DNA of 15,075 nt. Origin: Muribaculaceae bacterium. Its GTDB lineage: Bacteria > Pseudomonadota > Alphaproteobacteria > Rs-D84. A program made the translations under genes and the position numbers. Location: the NCBI GenBank assembly GCA_023665245.1, contig JAMPEH010000042.1:1-15075 (forward strand), read 5' to 3'. Under the pieces are notes generated by a model. The model did not search any database. It saw only the letters and a list, made by a program, of their open reading frames with translations, and was not told where the DNA came from. Numbering within the stretch: the stretch's first letter is position 1; each line of letters opens with the position of its first letter. Positions 1-6,935 of the stretch are shown here, one piece after another.

Positions 1-50
1 CACTCTCAACACACAATATAGCATTTTTCTTACAAATGTGTAAACGTAAA

Positions 51-153
51 TATAACTTGGCATTATAATACGTGACTATTATTATAACTATTTGCTATAA
101 CCAATTTTTATAACAAACATTGACAGCTATAAGCAACAGTTATATAATATAAC
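51..153. repeat. Cluster of TATAAC-type motifs upstream of the late operon
   Basis: Five TATAAC copies (starting at 51, 83, 96, 109 and 148) and one TATAAG (128) lie in about 100 bases. AGCTATAA at 125-132 and GTTATA at 139-144 form an imperfect inverted repeat with a 6-base gap. This pair sits between the -35 and -10 boxes of the promoter and touches both. Related pairs occur at 9787-9809 and 15051-15070. The arrangement suggests binding sites for a regulator, but AT-rich promoter DNA can produce such motifs by chance, so only the paired element is well supported. Confidence 0.5.
120..148 (+). promoter_or_regulatory. Sigma-A-type promoter of the late/lysis operon
   Basis: TTGACA at 120-125 and TATAAT at 143-148 are separated by exactly 17 bases, a perfect consensus match. 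Transcription should start near 155 and run into the holin ribosome binding site at 164-168. The spacer holds the AGCTATAA/GTTATA inverted repeat, so a bound protein would compete with or modify RNA polymerase. A second, weaker TATAAT is at 64-69 without a convincing -35 box. That such a strong promoter sits before late genes suggests repression early in infection; this is inference. Confidence 0.8.
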
Positions 154-176
154 ATATAGAGATGGAGGTAAAATGT

Positions 177-419
177 ATGGACATCTTAAACTACATAGGA
201 AACGTCGGCTTCCCGGCCGTTCTTTGTATACTCATGTTTTACTATATCTACGAAAACAATAAAAATAACGCAAAATACTTTGAGGAGGATAAGTCTCGTT
301 ATGAGAATCTTACCAGACATGCCCTTGACGTTATTGAAAAAAGCACCAAAGTCACAGAGGAACTTATACACACTATTAAAGAAAGCGAGGTGATAAATCG
401 TGGCGAAAAAGTCAATTAA
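177..419 (+). CDS. BhlA/UviB-type holin
   Basis: Likely the holin, which permeabilises the membrane to trigger lysis. The 80-residue product has one N-terminal membrane segment (about residues 10-25, with GFPAVLCILMFYYIY) followed by a charged helical tail rich in Lys and Glu. This is the layout of the BhlA/UviB holin-like family. An ATG at 162 in the same frame exists, but GGAGG at 164-168 overlaps it and lies 8 bases before the ATG at 177, so 177 is the better start. It is first in the late operon, and its 3' end overlaps the endolysin by 20 bases, the usual holin-endolysin pairing. Family assignment is by size, topology and context. Confidence 0.75.
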   Translation: MDILNYIGNVGFPAVLCILMFYYIYENNKNNAKYFEEDKSRYENLTRHALDVIEKSTKVTEELIHTIKESEVINRGEKVN

Positions 420-990
420 AACAATCGCGCAGGAAGTCATCGACGGAAAGTGGGGGAACGGCGTATACCGTAAAGAACAGCTTGCAAAAGCAGGCTACGA
501 TTATGCCAAAGTGCAGGAGGAGGTGAACAAACTTTTGAGCAAGGAAACATCAACGCTTGACCGTATGGACATATCGTCTGTCGGTCTTGAGCTCATCAAA
601 CAGTACGAGGGGTTTTGTGCGAAAGCCTGCAAAGCTTTACCGACCGAGAAGTATCTCACTATCGGGTATGGACACTATGGTGCAGACGTAAAGTCTGGTC
701 AGACCATAACAAAGACCGAGGCACTAAAGCTTTTAAAGAAGGACGTGCAGGGTTTTGTTGCAAAGGTCAACAAGTACCAGAACAAGTACCACTGGAACCA
801 GAACCAGTTTGACGCGCTTGTATCTTTTGCGTACAACGTCGGCAACATTGACGGTCTTACGGCGAACGGGACAAGAAGTAACGCTGTCATATCTGACAAG
901 TGGGTCGCCTACTCCAATTCCGGGGGAAAGTTCATTCAGGGGCTGTATAACCGCAGAGTTAAAGAGCGGACACTCTTTAACAAGAAGTAA
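400..990 (+). CDS. Endolysin: N-terminal CW_7 domain plus GH24 lysozyme
   Basis: Predicted muramidase that degrades host peptidoglycan at lysis. Residues 5-46 resemble a CW_7 cell-wall-binding repeat (IDGKWGNG, then AGYDY and a VxxxVN pattern), as in the pneumococcal phage lysozyme Cpl-7. Residues about 60-196 form a T4-type GH24 lysozyme domain with candidate catalytic Glu70 (IKQYEGF) and the signature TIGYGH at 87-92. The classical Asp six residues before that Thr appears to be replaced in a PTEKYL stretch, where Glu83 is the nearest acid. The start codon is GTG at 400, with GAGGTGAT at 387-394 as ribosome binding site inside the holin gene. No signal peptide is seen, so export depends on the holin. 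The N-terminal position of the binding domain is unusual. Confidence 0.88.
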   Translation: MAKKSIKTIAQEVIDGKWGNGVYRKEQLAKAGYDYAKVQEEVNKLLSKETSTLDRMDISSVGLELIKQYEGFCAKACKALPTEKYLTIGYGHYGADVKSGQTITKTEALKLLKKDVQGFVAKVNKYQNKYHWNQNQFDALVSFAYNVGNIDGLTANGTRSNAVISDKWVAYSNSGGKFIQGLYNRRVKERTLFNKK

Positions 991-1637
991 TGGCGTACAG
1001 CTGGAAAGATAATGTCAGGTCTATCTTTGCAATACTCAAAGCCGGACTCGACAACAATGAAATTGCCACCGCAGGAATCATAGGGAATTACCGTGTTGAG
1101 TGCCCACCCCTATACGGTTGGCAAAAGCAGGGCGACGTGGGTGATCCTGACTTTGCAAAGTCCATGCAGTATACCGCAAACATTAACAGCGGAAAGATAA
1201 GCAAGGACACATTTGTGCATGACAGCATTGGATATGGGCTTGCACAGTGGACTTACTACACATTAAAAGATGACCTTTACGAATACTGGAAATACAGCAA
1301 GGTGACAAGCATCGGTGACACGGACATGCAGGCAAGGTTCCAGCTTGCAAGTCTTGCCAACAACTACCCAGCCCTGCTTAAGAACCTTAAAGCCGCCGAC
1401 GGATTAAGGGAAGCCACGGAACTATTCCTTTATGGGTACGAGAACCCGGCCGACCCGGATGCGACCAAGGAACTTAGATACCAGTATGCGGTTGCTGTGC
1501 TGGATTACTGTACCGGGACAACACCCGACCCAGACCCGCCCACACCAGTAGACCCCGACCCGCCTGACAGACCATCACCTTCGTTTGGGTCAGGTGGTAA
1601 GTGGATATATTACATGAAACCATACCAACTATACTGA
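990..1637 (+). CDS. Second peptidoglycan hydrolase (phage tail lysozyme-like)
   Basis: Residues 5-175 resemble the phage tail lysozyme domain (Pfam PF18013 type). They carry AGIIGNYRVEC at 28-38 with Glu37 as candidate catalytic residue and GYGLAQWT at 81-88. The family cleaves peptidoglycan, often from the virion during entry. A Pro/Asp-rich linker (about 177-197) leads to a very short aromatic C-terminus ending KPYQLY. It starts at an ATG overlapping the endolysin stop by one base (TAATG) with only a weak ribosome binding site, so translation is probably coupled. It could be a virion-associated lysin or a second endolysin; its place in the lysis cassette does not decide. The abrupt end after the linker suggests a lost or shortened binding domain. 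Confidence 0.7.
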   Translation: MAYSWKDNVRSIFAILKAGLDNNEIATAGIIGNYRVECPPLYGWQKQGDVGDPDFAKSMQYTANINSGKISKDTFVHDSIGYGLAQWTYYTLKDDLYEYWKYSKVTSIGDTDMQARFQLASLANNYPALLKNLKAADGLREATELFLYGYENPADPDATKELRYQYAVAVLDYCTGTTPDPDPPTPVDPDPPDRPSPSFGSGGKWIYYMKPYQLY

Positions 1638-1650
1638 ATGGAGGTACAAA

Positions 1651-1989
1651 ATGAAACTTGAGCGTGATGAGTACGCGAATGTCGTCAAGTCACTGATTGG
1701 TGACCGAACGGACGACGAATCACTTTCCATTGTGGAAAATTTAATGGACAGTTACGGTGCAGGTGGTGAAGCTGAAGCAAGTCTTGCGGAGGTAAAGGCC
1801 GAACTTGATAAAATGAAGGCCGACTATGAAGCGAACGACAACGCATGGCGCACCCGCTATCGTGACAGATTTTTTGGCGGCGCAGGTGAAGAGCCTGCAC
1901 CAGAGCCGGTGATCACACCTGAACCGGTTGTAACTGATACAGCTGTCGAAGTAACCTACGACGACATTTTTGTGAGTGAGGAGGAATAA
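1651..1989 (+). CDS. Head scaffolding protein (phi29 gp7-like)
   Basis: Short (112 residues), acidic, largely helical protein directly before the major capsid gene, where phi29-type phages place scaffold gp7 (about 97 residues). Residues 40-72 form a heptad-like helix rich in Ala, Glu, Lys and Leu. The segment ANDNAWRTRYRDRFFGG (about 61-77) is like the basic or aromatic end of the helix in small phage scaffolds. The C-terminal third is Pro/Glu-rich and acidic. Scaffold directs prohead assembly and leaves before packaging. The start is supported by GGAGG before the ATG at 1651. The call rests on position, size and composition; sequence similarity to gp7 is weak. Confidence 0.7.
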   Translation: MKLERDEYANVVKSLIGDRTDDESLSIVENLMDSYGAGGEAEASLAEVKAELDKMKADYEANDNAWRTRYRDRFFGGAGEEPAPEPVITPEPVVTDTAVEVTYDDIFVSEEE

Positions 1990-1992
1990 TCA

Positions 1993-3357
1993 ATGGCAAC
2001 AAAACCGAAGGCGCAGGCCTTAACCCCGAACACAGCGGATATCCTGAACGCTATCCGCAATAACGCAAGTGCCAACTATCAGGCAAACGTCCCGTACGCG
2101 GTATCCGGAAACATGGATACTCTGCGGGCAATTGGCTCCGTCATTACCAGCTACGAGGGGATCCGCAATGAGTTTGTCGGTGCGCTTATGAACCGTATTG
2201 CGAGGGTCATTGTGACCAGCAAGAGCTATCAGAATCCCTGGGCAATGTTCAAGAAGGGTATCGTCGATTACGGCGAGACAGTTGAGGAGGTTTTCGTAAA
2301 CCTTGCGAAGCCGTTTGAGTACGATCCGGAGCGCGCAGAGCAGACTGTGTTCAAGCGTGAGCTTCCCGACGTCCGGAGTGCATTCCACGTGATGAACTAC
2401 CAAAAGTTTTATAAAGTGACTATTTCAGACGACCAGCTTCGTCAGGCGTTTTTGAGCTGGGAAGGCGTGACAGACCTTATCGCCCGTATTACCGAACAGC
2501 TTTATAACGGTGCGAACTACGATGAGTTCCTGACCATGAAGTACCTTCTTGCAAGACGGCTGCTCTCCGGGCTCATGCATGTGACCACTGTCAACAACCC
2601 CACAGACAAGCAGGGCTACCTTGACGCTGTATCCGAGATTAAGGGTGTATCCAACAGTATGGAGTTTCTTTCCAGCAAGTACAACCTCATGGGTGTGTAC
2701 AATGCAACGCCGAAGGACGACCAGTACCTTATCATCTCCGCGGCGATGGACGCCAAGCTCGACGTTGAGGTGCTTGCTTCGGCATTTAACATGGATAAGG
2801 CCACATTTATGGGACACCGGGTTCTTGTGGATAACTTTGGCGAACTGGATACAGCAAGGCTGGAAATCCTTTTTGCAGACGACCCGTCCTATGTGCCCAT
2901 CACCGAAGATGAGATGACGGCACTCAATACGATTTCCGCAGTGCTTGTCGACAAAGACTTCTTTATGATTTTCGACAACCTGCTTAAGTTCACGGAGAAC
3001 TACAACGGCGAGGGACTGTACTGGAACTATTTCTGGCACGTATGGAAAACATTTTCCGTTTCGCCGTTTGCTAACAACACCGCATTTATCGCAGGCACGC
3101 CCAGCGTCACAAGCGTTGAGGTAACGCCCGGCACGGCAACCGCGATGCCCGGCATGAGCGTCCAGTTTATGGCAAATGTCACAACCGAGAACTTTGCACC
3201 ACAGTCCGTCACATGGACGTCCAGCAATGACGCAGTTACAGTCGGATATGACGGCAGGGTGACAGTGCCGCAGGGCGCAAGCGGGTCAGTGACTATCACG
3301 GCCACAAGCACCTTTGACACCACAAAGTCGGCTTCAGCTACACTTACCATTCAGTAG
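1993..3357 (+). CDS. Major capsid protein (phi29 gp8-like) with C-terminal Ig-like domain
   Basis: The 454-residue product matches the size of phi29 gp8 (448). Residues 1 to about 365 would be the HK97-fold core. Residues about 373-454 form a BIG2-type immunoglobulin-like domain (VTSVEVTPGTA, VTWTSSNDAV, then GRVTVPQGASG and SVTITAT), as in gp8, where it projects from the capsid surface. The position right after the scaffold and before tail knob and portal genes fits. The ribosome binding site GAGGAGGAAT before the ATG at 1993 is strong, as expected for the most abundant virion protein. A GC-rich hairpin follows the stop codon. Confidence 0.9.
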   Translation: MATKPKAQALTPNTADILNAIRNNASANYQANVPYAVSGNMDTLRAIGSVITSYEGIRNEFVGALMNRIARVIVTSKSYQNPWAMFKKGIVDYGETVEEVFVNLAKPFEYDPERAEQTVFKRELPDVRSAFHVMNYQKFYKVTISDDQLRQAFLSWEGVTDLIARITEQLYNGANYDEFLTMKYLLARRLLSGLMHVTTVNNPTDKQGYLDAVSEIKGVSNSMEFLSSKYNLMGVYNATPKDDQYLIISAAMDAKLDVEVLASAFNMDKATFMGHRVLVDNFGELDTARLEILFADDPSYVPITEDEMTALNTISAVLVDKDFFMIFDNLLKFTENYNGEGLYWNYFWHVWKTFSVSPFANNTAFIAGTPSVTSVEVTPGTATAMPGMSVQFMANVTTENFAPQSVTWTSSNDAVTVGYDGRVTVPQGASGSVTITATSTFDTTKSASATLTIQ

Positions 3358-3390
3358 CTTTCACTGTCATAATTCTACTCCTAAGCACGA

Positions 3391-3417
3391 CGGGCGGGGA
3401 ACGCAAGACCCCGCCCG
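3391..3417 (+). other. GC-rich hairpin between capsid and tail knob genes
   Basis: CGGGCGGGG (3391-3399) pairs perfectly with CCCCGCCCG (3409-3417) around a 9-base loop. No T run follows. Instead the base of the stem runs straight into the GGGAGGAAAGAGC ribosome binding site of the next gene at 3430. It could stop exonucleases and protect the capsid mRNA, weaken initiation of the knob gene, or both. A classical intrinsic terminator is unlikely. Confidence 0.7.
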
Positions 3418-3429
3418 GGAGGAAAGAGC

Positions 3430-5139
3430 ATGATTGAACCAAACAGTACCGTACGGTTTCACGCGTTCACGCCACTGGACGCAACATATGAAAATACCAT
3501 ATGGTTTCCGGACAAGGACACACAGACGCAGTACTTTACAAGCACAGCCGATGTGACATTCAGCAAGTTACAGTACGTCCGCCCCGGGCGTGGCATGATA
3601 AAGCTTCCGGTCAAGCCTGATGTGGGGTACACGTACAACTATATGAGCTTCCAGAATACAAACTACGGAAGCAAGTGGTTTTACGCGTTTATCACGCAGG
3701 TGGATTATGTCAATGACAACACAACCCTCTTTACATTTGAGCTTGACTATATCCAGAGCTACATCTTTGACTTTGTAATGCCAATGTGCTTTGTGGAGCG
3801 TGAGCATTCTGTCAATGATGAGATTGGCGAGAATTTTCAGGGTGAGCCCTTTGACATTGGGGACATGAAGTGTGATTTTGCAAGCAAGGACGGTGTTCTT
3901 AATAATTACGTCGCCGTCATCGCAAGCTCCGCACAGCTCAACCTTGACGGCACAAAAACCACGGCCGCTGGTGTTTACGGGGGCATGTTGCAGGGTGTGG
4001 ACTTATTACCCACTGTCCGTATCACCAATACAAACTATTCGCAGGCTGTCAGCAACTTTAAGTCAATCATTGACAGTTATGTAAACAAAAATGCAGTAGA
4101 CAGTATCATCAATGTGTTTGTCATGCCCGAAGCGTTTATGACCTATCAGGGCGAACAGATGAAAACACACGATGTAAGCATAAACAAGCCAACAACAAAC
4201 GGGAGCTATGAGCCAAAAAACAACAAGCTTTTGCAGTTCCCCTACATGTACCTCGCCGTTGACAGTGGATCTAACTGTGCGAATTTCCGGTATGAGTGGT
4301 TTGGTGACAGCAAGTGCAATTTCCGAATGTATGGCACCTACAGCTGCAACCCAGAAGTATCACTCATGCCAATGAACTACAACGGGCTTATCTATGACAT
4401 GCCCGACCAGCTTAAGATTACAGGGTTTGGCCAGCTTGCATTTGCCGTTGACAGTTACAAGGCATGGCTTGCCCAGAATGCAGAAGGGTATAACCTCCGT
4501 TTACAGAGTGCACAGCTGGCGGCGGGTCCCTCGCCCGTACTTTCCCCGCTTGGCATTAACGCGAGTGCAGCGCAGGTGAACGCCGCAGGAAATATCCTTA
4601 GTGCAGGCGCAGGCTCCGTTGGTCAGATAGGCGCAGGGATGGCTGGAGCCGGAAATGTAGGTCAGGCTGTGCAGAGTATTGGCAACCTGATCACCACGGG
4701 AATAAACAGCGTTCACAGCGTGTTGCAGTCCGAGATAGGGCTTGCGCAGGTGCAGAATGAAAAGGCGATGGCACAAAACCAGCCCCCACACGCAAGGGGA
4801 CAACAGCAGACACTTCTTGACGTTGTGCTTGGACGTAAGGGTTATTACTTTAAGCGCATGTGTATGCAGGAAAGCTACCTTAGGGTAGCCGATGACTTTT
4901 TAAGCCTGTACGGATACGCCACGAACCGGGTGAAGGTTCCTAACATAAGCAGTCGGCCGCACTGGAACTATGTAAAGACCAGTGGCATGAGTATCAGCGG
5001 GGCAATTCCACAGTTTGCAGCTGTGAAGCTTGAGGAGATATTTAACTCCGGTGTGAGATTCTGGAAGTACCCGAATGAAATAGGTGACTACAGTCTTGAC
5101 AATAGAGCACACGGAATGGGTGAAAAGCCGATTGGATAG
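3430..5139 (+). CDS. Distal tail knob protein (phi29 gp9-like)
   Basis: The 569-residue product is close in length to phi29 gp9 (599), which forms the hexameric tail knob and the membrane-active tip used for DNA entry. The segment QNTNYGSKWFYAFITQVDY (75-93) and the following FELDYIQSYIFDF (103-115) parallel the same region of gp9. The C-terminus (YGYATNRVKVPN, NYVKTSGMSISG, FNSGVRFWKYPNEIGDYS) also matches. Residues about 371-433 are Gly/Ala-rich and hydrophobic, corresponding to the long membrane-penetrating loops of gp9. GGGAGG before the ATG supports the start. Identification is confident from the conserved order of these motifs and from the portal gene that follows. Confidence 0.92.
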   Translation: MIEPNSTVRFHAFTPLDATYENTIWFPDKDTQTQYFTSTADVTFSKLQYVRPGRGMIKLPVKPDVGYTYNYMSFQNTNYGSKWFYAFITQVDYVNDNTTLFTFELDYIQSYIFDFVMPMCFVEREHSVNDEIGENFQGEPFDIGDMKCDFASKDGVLNNYVAVIASSAQLNLDGTKTTAAGVYGGMLQGVDLLPTVRITNTNYSQAVSNFKSIIDSYVNKNAVDSIINVFVMPEAFMTYQGEQMKTHDVSINKPTTNGSYEPKNNKLLQFPYMYLAVDSGSNCANFRYEWFGDSKCNFRMYGTYSCNPEVSLMPMNYNGLIYDMPDQLKITGFGQLAFAVDSYKAWLAQNAEGYNLRLQSAQLAAGPSPVLSPLGINASAAQVNAAGNILSAGAGSVGQIGAGMAGAGNVGQAVQSIGNLITTGINSVHSVLQSEIGLAQVQNEKAMAQNQPPHARGQQQTLLDVVLGRKGYYFKRMCMQESYLRVADDFLSLYGYATNRVKVPNISSRPHWNYVKTSGMSISGAIPQFAAVKLEEIFNSGVRFWKYPNEIGDYSLDNRAHGMGEKPIG

Positions 5140-5147
5140 GAGGAAAT

Positions 5148-6047
5148 ATGCCCGGGAGAATTAAAAAATACAAGCGTAATGAAGAGCTTTTTTACCAGTC
5201 GCTGTTTGACGCACGGTCTGTATCAGACATGTACCTTGAGCTCCTGACGGGAATTGCACTCTCATGCTTTGAGTATGACAACATGCCTGACAGCATGGAC
5301 GCAAGGTTTCTTGAGTGGTGTCTGTTTTACGACGGCATGTCCGTGATATTTAAAGATGAGGTCATGGGAATGGTCAACATGCAGACCATGCAGGGCGGGG
5401 AGTTAAACGTGTACCGTTACCCCACGAAAAACCGTGCGTGGGCAGTGAACGGGTACCAGCAGAATCTTACCCTTGCTGACTCTGTGATCATATACAACAA
5501 CATGACACGTACGAATTCGGTTAACCGTATCGTGCAGTACGCAAGAAGGCTTGCCAATATTGACCTGACCATACAGATAAACGTGAACGTGCAGAAAACG
5601 CCCTACATCATAAAGGCCGAGGAGCGTGAGAAGTTTTCCGTGCTCCAGATGTTTCAGAAACTTGCGGCAAACGAACCGGCGATATATGAGACTGACATGT
5701 TCAACGAAAAGGCACTCGATGTGCTAAATCTGGACGCCCCGTTTCTTGCCGACAAGCTTTACCGGCTGAAAACTGACCTCTGGAATGAAGCTTTAACATA
5801 TCTTGGCGTGTCCAGTATGCAGGTGCAGAAAAAAGAGCGTGTGTCCCAGTCTGAAATACAGAGCGCACTTGGCGGTGCGTACTCATGCAGACAGAGCAGA
5901 CTTTCCGCAAGAGAGCAGGCACTCGCTAAAGTCAACCAGATGTTTGGCACGGATATTAAAGTAAGATTTAACGAGGGTGCACTCATGCCGATGGAAGGGG
6001 GTGACGGCGATGGCGGAATATACGACGGAACTTCGAACGGTGCTTGA
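5148..6047 (+). CDS. Portal / upper collar connector protein (phi29 gp10-like)
   Basis: The 299-residue protein matches phi29 gp10 (309), the dodecameric connector through which DNA is packaged and ejected. Conserved features include INVNVQKTPYIIKAEER near residue 145-160, the run LDAPFLADKLYRLKTDLWNE in the second half, and TYLGVSSMQVQKKERV just after it. The end (KVNQMFGTDIKVRFN) also aligns with the gp10 C-terminal region. The ribosome binding site AGGAGGAA lies just before the ATG. The 3' end overlaps the lower collar gene by 38 bases, suggesting coupled translation. The portal would contact the packaging ATPase encoded at 9863. Confidence 0.92.
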   Translation: MPGRIKKYKRNEELFYQSLFDARSVSDMYLELLTGIALSCFEYDNMPDSMDARFLEWCLFYDGMSVIFKDEVMGMVNMQTMQGGELNVYRYPTKNRAWAVNGYQQNLTLADSVIIYNNMTRTNSVNRIVQYARRLANIDLTIQINVNVQKTPYIIKAEEREKFSVLQMFQKLAANEPAIYETDMFNEKALDVLNLDAPFLADKLYRLKTDLWNEALTYLGVSSMQVQKKERVSQSEIQSALGGAYSCRQSRLSAREQALAKVNQMFGTDIKVRFNEGALMPMEGGDGDGGIYDGTSNGA

Positions 6048-6921
6048 AGAGATGCTGGGATATGATGAGCATAAGGGTCAGATGAGCATTGACGATATCA
6101 TCGCCAAGACCCGTACAAAACTGTTTGACTTTGAATACCCCATCTTTGATTTGAGTTACCGTGTACCACTGGAAACCAAGATCATGCGCCACTTTTACAT
6201 GCGGGAGATAGGGGCGGAGACAGTGGGTCTTTTCAAGCATTACCTCACGATGACGATGAACGAGCAGATGCCATACTTTAACCAGCTGTACAAGAGCACC
6301 CTGCTTGAGTTCAACCCCTTATATGATGTGGATATTTACCGTAAGCATGAGGGCAAGGACAACAACGAGTTTTCCCGGGGCAGTGTGGCCGACAGTCACA
6401 GTAACACAGCAGGTAATACCAATTCCACGGGCAACCGGACGGATAACGGCTCACACAGCAAAAGTGGCAACACGTCATCACATTCCAGCGCAGGAGTAAA
6501 CTCCAGCGAGAACGGAACTACCGACAGCGAGAACCGCTATTCAGATACCCCGCAGGGTACTCTTAACAATATTGACAACAACACTTACCTTACAAACGCG
6601 ACACTGACAGACGGCAGGACAACGAGCACCGGGTCTTCCACAAGCACCGATGACAGCACGGGAAACACGTCTGAATCGGGAAGTACCCGCAACGAAACCC
6701 TTGAGACGAACGCTTCCAGCCACACGGAAAACACGGACACAACGAACAACCTGAATGAGAACACGGAAAGCAAAACAGTGACAGAGTACCTTGAACACGT
6801 TGCCGGGAAGCAGGGAAGCGGGACGTACTCCCACATGCTGACCGAGTACCGTGCTACATTTTTGAACATTGACACCATGGTGATACATGAGCTGGAAAAA
6901 TGCTTTATGTCACTTTGGTGA
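6010..6921 (+). CDS. Lower collar protein (phi29 gp11-like)
   Basis: The product forms the tube joining the portal to the tail knob. The N-terminal half (LRTVLEEMLGYDEH, FDFEYPIFDLSYR, ETKIMRHFYMREIGAETVG, then MPYFNQLYKS and FNPLYDVD) has the pattern of lower collar proteins of small podoviruses. So does the C-terminus (GTYSHMLTEYRATFLNIDTM, ending FMSLW). Between them, residues about 115-260 are a low-complexity stretch dominated by Ser, Thr, Asn and Gly. The ATG at 6010 is preferred over an in-frame GTG at 5977 because GGAAGGGGGTGA lies just upstream. The length of 303 residues compares with 293 for gp11. The gene begins inside the portal gene. Confidence 0.85.
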   Translation: MAEYTTELRTVLEEMLGYDEHKGQMSIDDIIAKTRTKLFDFEYPIFDLSYRVPLETKIMRHFYMREIGAETVGLFKHYLTMTMNEQMPYFNQLYKSTLLEFNPLYDVDIYRKHEGKDNNEFSRGSVADSHSNTAGNTNSTGNRTDNGSHSKSGNTSSHSSAGVNSSENGTTDSENRYSDTPQGTLNNIDNNTYLTNATLTDGRTTSTGSSTSTDDSTGNTSESGSTRNETLETNASSHTENTDTTNNLNENTESKTVTEYLEHVAGKQGSGTYSHMLTEYRATFLNIDTMVIHELEKCFMSLW

Positions 6922-6935
6922 GGAGGAATTAAAGC

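Noticed and set aside
2385..2400. CCACGTGATG as a third parS-like site
   Set aside because: Only the central CACGTGA is shared; the flanks do not match and it lies in the capsid coding sequence.
2971..2978. TTCGACAA, the complement of a Spo0A box (also at 7326-7333)
   Set aside because: Both are 8-base matches inside coding sequence away from promoters; a match this short is expected by chance.
2425..3039. Long open frame (204 codons) on the minus strand inside the capsid gene
   Set aside because: Fully antisense to a confidently identified gene, without ribosome binding site or recognisable protein; a codon-bias shadow.
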